The notes below the pieces were generated by a model, which was given only the letters and a program-made list of their open reading frames with translations, was not told the origin of the DNA and did not search any database. A DNA stretch of 14,113 bases, taken from NCBI GenBank assembly GCA_000787465.1, contig JSYX01000520.1, forward strand, positions 1 to 14,113, in the 5' to 3' direction. How positions within the stretch are numbered: the first letter of the stretch is position 1; the number at the start of each line of letters is the position of its first letter. Source of the DNA: Thermomucor indicae-seudaticae (taxonomy: Eukaryota; Mucoromycota; Mucoromycetes; Mucorales; Lichtheimiaceae). Below, piece by piece: positions 8,849 to 14,113 of this stretch. A program made the position numbers and the translations under genes.

Positions 8849-9183
8849 TTTTTTCTTTTTTTTGTTTTTTTTCTTTTTGTGTTTGTGGTTGTTCTATAAT
8901 GATTACGCCGGCAGTTGACGAGATCGGATGAATAGCCGGGTCTGGTGGAGGGTCATGGAGCGCACGGTGTTGTCCAAAACGGCACATCTTCAAAGACAAG
9001 CTTCCAATGGCAGCGCCATAGCGACTCGAGGATACAGGCAATGACTTGGGAACTGAAGATAGTGGGAGGATCAGGGGGGAACCGAAGCTCGAAGAGGGCA
9101 GAACGGACCGATTCGACTGACGGGTTATCCAACAGAATGTCAATCCAGAGGGAGCGCCAGATGGCCCACTTACGGGGATGGCA
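8849..9183 (-). pseudogene. LINE 3' fragment, 5'-truncated, with A-rich tail
   Basis: On the minus strand CHPRKWAIWRSLW starts right at the border with the gypsy fragment, and SQVIACILESLWRCHWKLVF follows. These match CPRKWHTWQLIWEHF and YQVIASTLETIWSSHWNHVF at the C-terminus of the larger LINE at 11377-14113, so the two are related copies. A one-base slip near 8975-8980 (CCGTTTTGG) is needed to continue into NTVRSMTLHQTRLFIRSRQ and the stop at 8903-8905. A short 3' UTR and an A-rich tail (T-rich on the plus strand, 8849-8879, broken by C and G) finish the element. The reverse transcriptase and the zinc knuckle before the H/C pair are absent. It is a typical dead-on-arrival LINE end. Confidence 0.8.
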
Positions 9184-9869
9184 TACAGTATATGTTCCAA
9201 GGTTGTCCGTCTGGACTAAAACCAATATCGTCCAAATTCCGACGAGTAATGGCAATCATTCTCCAAGACATACCCTTTGTCACAGCCTTTGTTGATGACA
9301 TCGTGGTTTATTCAAAAGACATGAAGGAGCATCTTGAACATGTCAAAGAAACAATCACCAAACTTACCGACGTGAAGCTCATCCTCAACCCTGCAAAATG
9401 TCACTTTGCTCAGAAATCTGTGTATCTGTTAGGATTTTGTGTATCGGGTGATGGTCTTGCTCAGGACACCGGTAAGGTCACCAATGTACAGGATTGGCCA
9501 ATCCCACGGACTGGCAAGGACATTCAACGTTTTCTTGGCGTAATTAACTATTTCCGTGAGCATATCCCAAATGTCTCACGTCTCACTGCTCCACTCGATG
9601 CCTTGCGCAACGAGGTAAATCTTGAAAGTTTGTGGTCCAAGGAACATCTTGAATGTTTCCAAATACTGCAGTACGTCATATCCAAATGTCCACTGCTGGG
9701 TTTTCCTGTAATGTCTGAACCTTTTCACGTTGCCACAGACGCCTCTAATGTCGGTATTGATGCAGTATTGTACCAAGTTATTAACAATGAAATCCGGCAC
9801 ATCTCGTTCATGGCTCGCGCTCTGTCCAAATCGGAACGGAACTATTCCACAACTAAAGGGAATTGTTAG
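9183..9869 (+). pseudogene. gypsy reverse transcriptase (part) and RNase H start
   Basis: The frame opens with QYMFQGCPSGLKPISSKF, the block just before the active site of Ty3/gypsy reverse transcriptases. It continues to FVDDIVVYS with the catalytic Asp pair at 9294-9299 (here FVDD rather than YxDD). LILNPAKCHFAQ and LLGFCVSGDGL follow, then the RT thumb (TGKDIQRFLGVINYFREHI). RNase H begins with FHVATDASNVGIDAVLYQ, with its first Asp at 9738-9740. The frame ends early at ERNYSTTKGNC because one G is missing in the run at about 9857-9860. The next frame, starting at 9863, continues the RNase H. Confidence 0.9.
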
Positions 9870-10990
9870 CCGTCGTGTTTGCCTTGAACAAATTCCATAA
9901 GTACCTTTGGGGTAACAAATTTACCCTGTACACCGACCACAAAGCCCTAACCTACTTACATACACAGAAAGTCGCGAATGCGGTGATGATTAATTGGTTT
10001 GATACTCTTCTGGAGTACGACTTTGAAGTGATACACTTACCGGCTATTAACAATGTTCTGCCCGATTGTTTATCACGCCTTTTTCCCCCGGCAAAAGAGC
10101 GGAAGGGTAGTAAAGCCCTGGTACATACAGGTGCAAACAAACTCGCACGTTCCGCAATCAAAATGAATTGGGATATGATGACCCCGCCAGACGAGGAGCG
10201 ACCGAAACTGCTCCAACAAGCGCATCTGTTAGGCCACTTTGGTGCTGAAGCCATTGTGAAAAGCCTGCACAGTGACGGCTTACACTGGAAATCCATTATG
10301 CAGGATGCCGTGAATGTCGTCAAAGCATGCGGTGAATGTCAGAAGTTCACAATTGCAAAAAAGGGTTACCATCCACTCAAACCCATAAGCGCATCTCTTC
10401 TTGGCGATCATTGGGCCATCGATCTGGCTGGTCCATTTGAACAGTCGGACAATAACAACACAATGCTGCTTGTGCTAGTCGATGCATGTACTCGATTCTG
10501 CATATTGCGTGCAATTCCCAACAAACAAACAGATACGATCGTGAAAACGCTCGTTCAAATATTCTGCGATTTCGGTTTGTCGCGTGTGTTGCAATCCGAC
10601 AATGGAACCGAGTTTGTAAACGACCTTATGAAGAGGTTCGCGGAAGCAGCTGGTTTCGACCATCGTCTATCACTGCCGTACCACCCGCGTGCCAATGGCT
10701 TAGCGGAAAGATGGGTACAAACTGCAAAGATGGCAATCGAGAAACGAATTGAAGGGACAAAGAAAGACAGGGACATATTTGTGCCTAGTGTACAATTAGC
10801 ATTAAACGCAAAGTTGTCCAAAGGCCATAATTCTGCACCGTTTTTGCTCATGTTTGCAAGAAAGCTGAACAGCTTTCAAGATTATCGTAATAAAAAAGAA
10901 CTTTCACCAATCAGTGAGAAAGAACTTGAAGGACGAGTGAAGAGCATGGCAGAAATCGTCTTCCCGCGATTAGCGAACGCACTCGTATAG
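9863..10990 (+). pseudogene. gypsy RNase H end and integrase (DD35E intact)
   Basis: The frame resumes with LAVVFALNKFHKYLWG and FTLYTDHKALTYL (RNase H), then VLPDCLSR. Integrase follows. The zinc-binding HHCC domain has HLLGHFGAEAIVKSLH and ACGECQKF. The catalytic core has Asp in AIDLAGPF (10421-10423), Asp in LQSDNGTEF (10598-10600) and Glu in GLAERWVQ (10706-10708), leaving 35 residues between the second Asp and the Glu. All three catalytic residues are present. The frame runs to TAG 10988-10990, but homology leaves it near 10966 (CTTCCCGCG), where a missing base shifts it into the frame carrying AISERTRIGMEK. Confidence 0.9.
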
Positions 10991-11376
10991 GCATGGAGAA
11001 ATAAAAGAAAGGCTTTGACAAAAGCCACAAGTTGGTTGATTTCCCACCAGGAAGTCACGTCATGATAAGAGTCCAATCAAAATCACAACTGGAACCGACG
11101 TATGAGGGCCCGTACAAGGTTATCAGAAAAACTAAAGGAGGCTCTTATGTGCTTCAAGATAGCAAAGGTGATTTAACACCAAGAAACCTTCCACCATCTG
11201 TTTTGAAAGAAGTTAAGCCTGAGGAAATTATTCCTGTAGAAATCTTTGATGTGGAGGCCATTGTGGCCCACAGAAAAGTCAAAGGCAATCAGTACGTATA
11301 CAAAGTAAGATGGAAGGGTTACAGCCTACAACATGACACTTGGGAACCTGCAAAGAACTTTACTGACCCTCGGTTC
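10966..11376 (+). pseudogene. gypsy integrase tail and chromodomain, cut by a LINE
   Basis: After the frameshift near 10966 the frame reads AISERTRIGMEK, meets a TAA at 11002-11004 and continues KKGFDKSHKLVDFPPGSHV. Next comes the GPY/F-like module (YEGPYKVIRKTKGGSYVLQD). The chromodomain is clear: VEAIVAHRKVKGNQYVYKV, then RWKGYSLQHDTWEPAKNF, with aromatic-cage-type residues in place. Chromodomains of this class steer integration to marked chromatin. The sequence stops after FTDPR at 11376, where a ten-T run marks the 3' end of an inserted LINE on the other strand. The few Phe codons after that belong to the LINE tail. Confidence 0.88.
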
Positions 11377-11459
11377 TTTTTTTTTTAAAGCGTAAGCTTG
11401 GTTTATTGTCCGCACATGTCCAGGGAGTGATGTGTTGACGAAATGCAGAATGCATAAAT
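11377..11459 (-). other. LINE 3' UTR with AATAAA and poly(A) tail
   Basis: About 70 bp of non-coding sequence follows the ORF2 stop. It contains AATAAA (TTTATT at 11402-11407 on the plus strand) 15 nt before the ten-A tail (11377-11386), the expected signal spacing. The border of the tail with gypsy coding sequence at 11376 gives a precise insertion point. Confidence 0.85.
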
Positions 11460-12960
11460 TTAACCAAGACGAGTAAGGACTAATGCATCTATGACTACCT
11501 GGATATTGTGGATGGCCTTATTGGCCGTTTCGTTTGCAGAAAAAGGGTGGTTGTGAAAGACGTGGTTCCAATGACTAGACCAGATGGTTTCCAAAGTTGA
11601 AGCAATGACCTGGTACCGGGAGATAGGTGATCCGGGAAGGCTGGGGATCGATAGGGACCAGATGGCTTGAGAGATTTCGCTTAACTGAGGAGAGCGATGG
11701 TAGAAATGTTCCCAGATGAGCTGCCAGGTGTGCCATTTCCGTGGACATGTCACTAGAAAGTGATACTGCGTGTCATCCTCTTGGTTGCACAGAGGACACA
11801 AGTTGGAAGCAAAATGTGTTGGGAGGAGGTGATGGAGGACAGCACGGCAAGAGAGTTTGCGGTGCAGTGCCCGGTACCATACGTTACGCCCCCGATGAGA
11901 CAGAGAGTAGTCCAGAATATACGCCATGCGTCTGCAGAAAGAGTCAGATAAGAGTTCGCAGGATCCCGTGCAGAAGTCATAAGGTGGCGGAACTGACGGC
12001 TGGAGAGTGAGTGAAGAGGTGTGCCTTCTAGAGAGAGGCCCGCAAGAAAAGGTTGCAGATCCAGAGGAGCCAGGGAAGAAGTAGATTCAGGATCAGGGAC
12101 ACAACAAAGCGAGAGGAAACCAGAAAAAATGATCAGGCCAAGCGAATGCGCCTTGTGGAAACGTGTGATCAGCCGGGGATACTTGAGAAGTCTGCTGCCC
12201 CTACGCCTCCGTATGCAGTGCAAGTGAGAATCATAGTAAAACGCATCGCCAATGGTAAGCTGTCGATATCTGGGGGATGGAAGCGGAAAGTCCTCCCTGG
12301 GTACACTGCCGGCAGACAATGGAAGAGCAAGGCACGTAGTGTGATTGATAGAGCAAAAATTGAAATTCCGCGGTATCGAGTCGCTGGCCGTAGAGAGCAA
12401 ATGTAGAGCGTGGAGAGAGGAGCGTAATGTGCCAGGTCGGCTTGCAGGAAAGAGGAGGGGAAGTAAAACGTCGGATTGGTTGCAAAGGGTCTGGATGCTG
12501 AAAACAAGATAAGGTATCACCCAGGAATTCCACCGAGAGTTAACTGGATCAAGCAGTGGAAGTAGCCAGCGAAGCTGGAGAGCTTTTTGTTGCCGTTCGG
12601 GATCAAAGATGCTAAGGCCGCCTTGATGGAAATGAGCGCAGAGCTGTTCGAAACGAATCTTTGGAAACATCTGGAACATAAGGAAATTGTGGCAGACAGA
12701 TCGCAGTTTCCTAAAGAAAGCCTGTGGCACTATCGTAACGCGTAACACGTGCCAAAGCCGCGAGAGTAAGAGTGTATTCAGGACCGTCGAGCGCCCGCGC
12801 ACCGATATGAAACGCTGGCTGTGAATCTGACAGGCTGTGCGAAACTTCTGTAAAAACGTATCAAGAAACTGTGCACGTTGTGCGAGCGAGGATGAGACCG
12901 GAAAGCCAAGATAGAGCAGAGCAGAAGGCGCAGTGTGGTCGTGCCATTGGTGGATCTGCC
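11460..12960 (-). pseudogene. LINE ORF2: connecting region and zf-RVT zinc knuckle
   Basis: After the first frameshift the protein continues YLGFPVSSSLAQRAQFLD, then SVRGRSTVLNTLLLSRLWHV and FEQLCAHFHQGGLSIFDPER. This is the usual RT-to-C-terminus connector of LINE ORF2. A second frameshift near 11920 leads into RNVWYRALHRKLSCRAVLHH and the zf-RVT knuckle CPLC-x8-H-x4-C (CPLCNQEDDTQYHFLVTC). The tail CPRKWHTWQLIWEHF through ALVLTRLG ends at TAA (stop at 11460-11462). The same tail, diverged, is present at 8903-9183. The knuckle is thought to help bind the element RNA or target DNA. Confidence 0.9.
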
Positions 12961-14113
12961 AGCGAGAGAGGTGAGGTGCCCAAGAAGGGAGGGATGGCCA
13001 GACAAAGAAAAAGCTTGAGTGTTGTGGCGATTGAGGCGCGCATTAGAAGCCCGAGCATAGGTATCCAAATGCTGCATGAGACGATCTAGGTCCGAGGGAG
13101 ACCGAAGAAAAACCAGAACGTCATCTGCGTAAGCCAGAAGCTTGAATGGTGGCGGAGATATCACAGGGACCATACACGATGATGGCCGTTGGAAGTGGTA
13201 GCCGTGAAAGCTTGAGTCCGCCATGAGAGTCCGCAGTAGAGGTTCCAAAGCCACATTGAACAAAACAGGTGAGAGATGGACCCTTTGCCGCAAGCCACGA
13301 CCTTGCAACACTGAAGCAGAGAGGTGCCCGTTTACATTGACTTGGATGTGTGTATCAAAGACGAGGCCAGAGAGCGATGCCACCAGCGAGTCCGGGAAAC
13401 CAAAGCGTAGAAGGACGTGTTTGAGATAGAGAGGATGAACTCTATCGTAGGCTTTTTCTTGATCCAACATCAAGCCAATAGCAGAAGAGGTGGTGCTGCG
13501 GGTATTTTCCCGAACTAAAGAAAGAATCAGACCATTGTCTGCAATGAGACGTTCTGGCATGAAACCAGTTTGGAAAGGAGAGATACAACGTTCCAAATGA
13601 TGCTTGATGCGGTCATTGATTAGACGGGTAAACACCTTCACATCCGTATTGATCAACGATATCGGTCTCCAATTGCCAAGGTTTGATAGATCTCCCTCCT
13701 TCGGAAGTAATGTCATGCACATCTGCTTCCAGCTGGCTGGGAAGACGCCTGCTTGTAAGGCTGAGTTGTAGATTTGTACGACCATGTCTTCAAAAGGTTG
13801 AAACCTGAAAAGCAAGAGCAGGATCTCATAGGGAAGTCCGTCAGTCCCAGGAGAACTGCGCCGAGGGCAACAACTGGCACCACCGCGAAGATCCTCAATG
13901 GTAAACGGGCTTTCCAAGCTATCGGCCGCCTCAGATGAAAGTCGACAGGTAGCCGGGATGTTAGATAGTAGGTCAGAGATGGCTCGTTCCTCAACTGCCT
14001 CAGGTTGATACAACCGTTGATAGTAGGAGTAAGCCGCATCGCATTTGTCATCCGCCGATGTACAGAGGAGTATGTTCGCCTCCAATTTATATATAAACGT
14101 CGCGGTTGGATAG
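12955..14113 (-). pseudogene. LINE ORF2: reverse transcriptase domain
   Basis: The frame is open from the right edge (no real start here). Recognisable blocks in order: CDAAYSYYQRLYQPE, SSPGTDGLPYEIL (RT0/1), LPKEGDLSNLGNWRPISLI (RT2), LIADNGLILSL, LMLDQEKAYDRVHPLYL (first catalytic Asp region) and LLAYADDVLVFL with the YADD box at 13120-13131 on the plus strand. The block at 13258-13296 reads GLRQRVHLSPVLF, where G-x-R-Q-G-x-P-L-S-P is usual, so the conserved Gly and Pro are replaced. Near 12960 (CTCTCGCTGG on the minus strand) the coding sequence moves to another frame with WQIHQWHDHTAPSALL and YLGFPVSSSL. The first frame runs on as noise. This copy is probably inactive. Confidence 0.92.

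Larger units (their letters stand above)
9183..11376 (+). mobile_element. Chromodomain Ty3/gypsy retrotransposon, truncated both ends
   Basis: This is a single pol segment in the order reverse transcriptase (second half), RNase H, integrase, chromodomain, which is the order of Ty3/gypsy chromoviruses. Gag, protease, the first half of the reverse transcriptase and both LTRs are missing. The left end abuts a truncated LINE. The right end is cut by the poly(A) end of a second LINE. The reading frame is broken at about 9860 and 10966 and by a TAA at 11002-11004, so no complete polyprotein can be made. The parts are given separately. Confidence 0.9.
11377..14113 (-). mobile_element. LINE retrotransposon inserted in the gypsy chromodomain
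   Basis: On the minus strand the element runs in from the right edge and ends with a poly(A) tail (ten T on the plus strand, 11377-11386). It contains reverse transcriptase, a long connecting region and a C-terminal zinc knuckle, the ORF2 order of non-LTR elements. The 5' part, including any endonuclease, lies outside the window. Two frameshifts, near 12960 and 11920, break ORF2. The element disrupts the gypsy fragment at 11376 and is therefore younger than that insertion. The matching right-hand target-site duplication cannot be checked inside the window. Confidence 0.9.

Noticed and set aside
8849..8879. T-rich run read as a transcription terminator
   Set aside because: It is better explained as the A-rich tail of the minus-strand LINE fragment.
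8945..9295. A 116-codon plus-strand frame across the LINE-gypsy border
   Set aside because: It is the antisense of the LINE C-terminus and then runs out of frame through the gypsy RT.
12021..13429. Several Arg/Lys-rich plus-strand frames
   Set aside because: They lie antisense to LINE ORF2, which has clear motifs on the minus strand.
1..14113. tRNA, rRNA, CRISPR, LTR pairs or a defence or biosynthetic gene cluster
   Set aside because: No tRNA-like GGTTCRANYCC box, no regular spaced repeats, no repeated LTR termini and no clustered enzyme genes were seen on either strand.

Overview
The window looks like nuclear DNA of an early-diverging fungus, most likely Mucoromycota. It has short (about 45-100 nt) spliceosomal introns with GTAAGT/GTATGT donors, a complete many-exon cullin-3 gene, and decayed copies of four eukaryotic transposon classes (Helitron, Tc1/mariner, chromodomain Ty3/gypsy and a LINE). 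The phylum is inferred from this mix of elements and from intron style. No marker gene fixes it.

Layout. 2-936 (+): the last part of a Helitron PIF1-type helicase, with an in-frame stop, a 57-nt insertion and a frameshift. 937-1560: no gene, but a pyrimidine-rich tract with three 37-bp tandem units, a near-perfect 21-bp hairpin and a G-rich hexamer tract. 1561-1865 (+): a possible small two-exon gene. 1906-3050 (-): a six-exon gene for a 246-residue coiled-coil protein that I do not recognise; all its exons join in phase. 3420-4193 (-): exons of another charged coiled-coil protein whose frames do not join, probably a decayed gene. 4212-4451 (+): the C-terminal stub of a Tc1-type transposase, followed by AT-rich DNA with degenerate 23-24-bp repeats. 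5225-5401 (-): a short membrane-type ORF of uncertain status. 5424-8517 (-): cullin-3 in 12 proposed exons. 8518-8848: the region upstream of cullin-3, with no recognisable element.

8849-14113 is a retroelement nest. A 5'-truncated LINE 3' end (-) abuts a 5'-truncated chromodomain Ty3/gypsy pol (+) near 9183. The chromodomain of that pol is cut at 11376 by a second, longer LINE copy of the same broad type (-), whose body runs off the right edge. All the retroelement reading frames carry frameshifts or stops.

The only clearly functional gene is cullin-3, the scaffold of BTB-type ubiquitin ligases. The 246-residue protein is probably also functional. I found no operon-like arrangement, CRISPR array, tRNA, rRNA or defence system. 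The least explained items are the 246-residue protein, the 1195-1244 hairpin and the compact insertion in the Helitron helicase.
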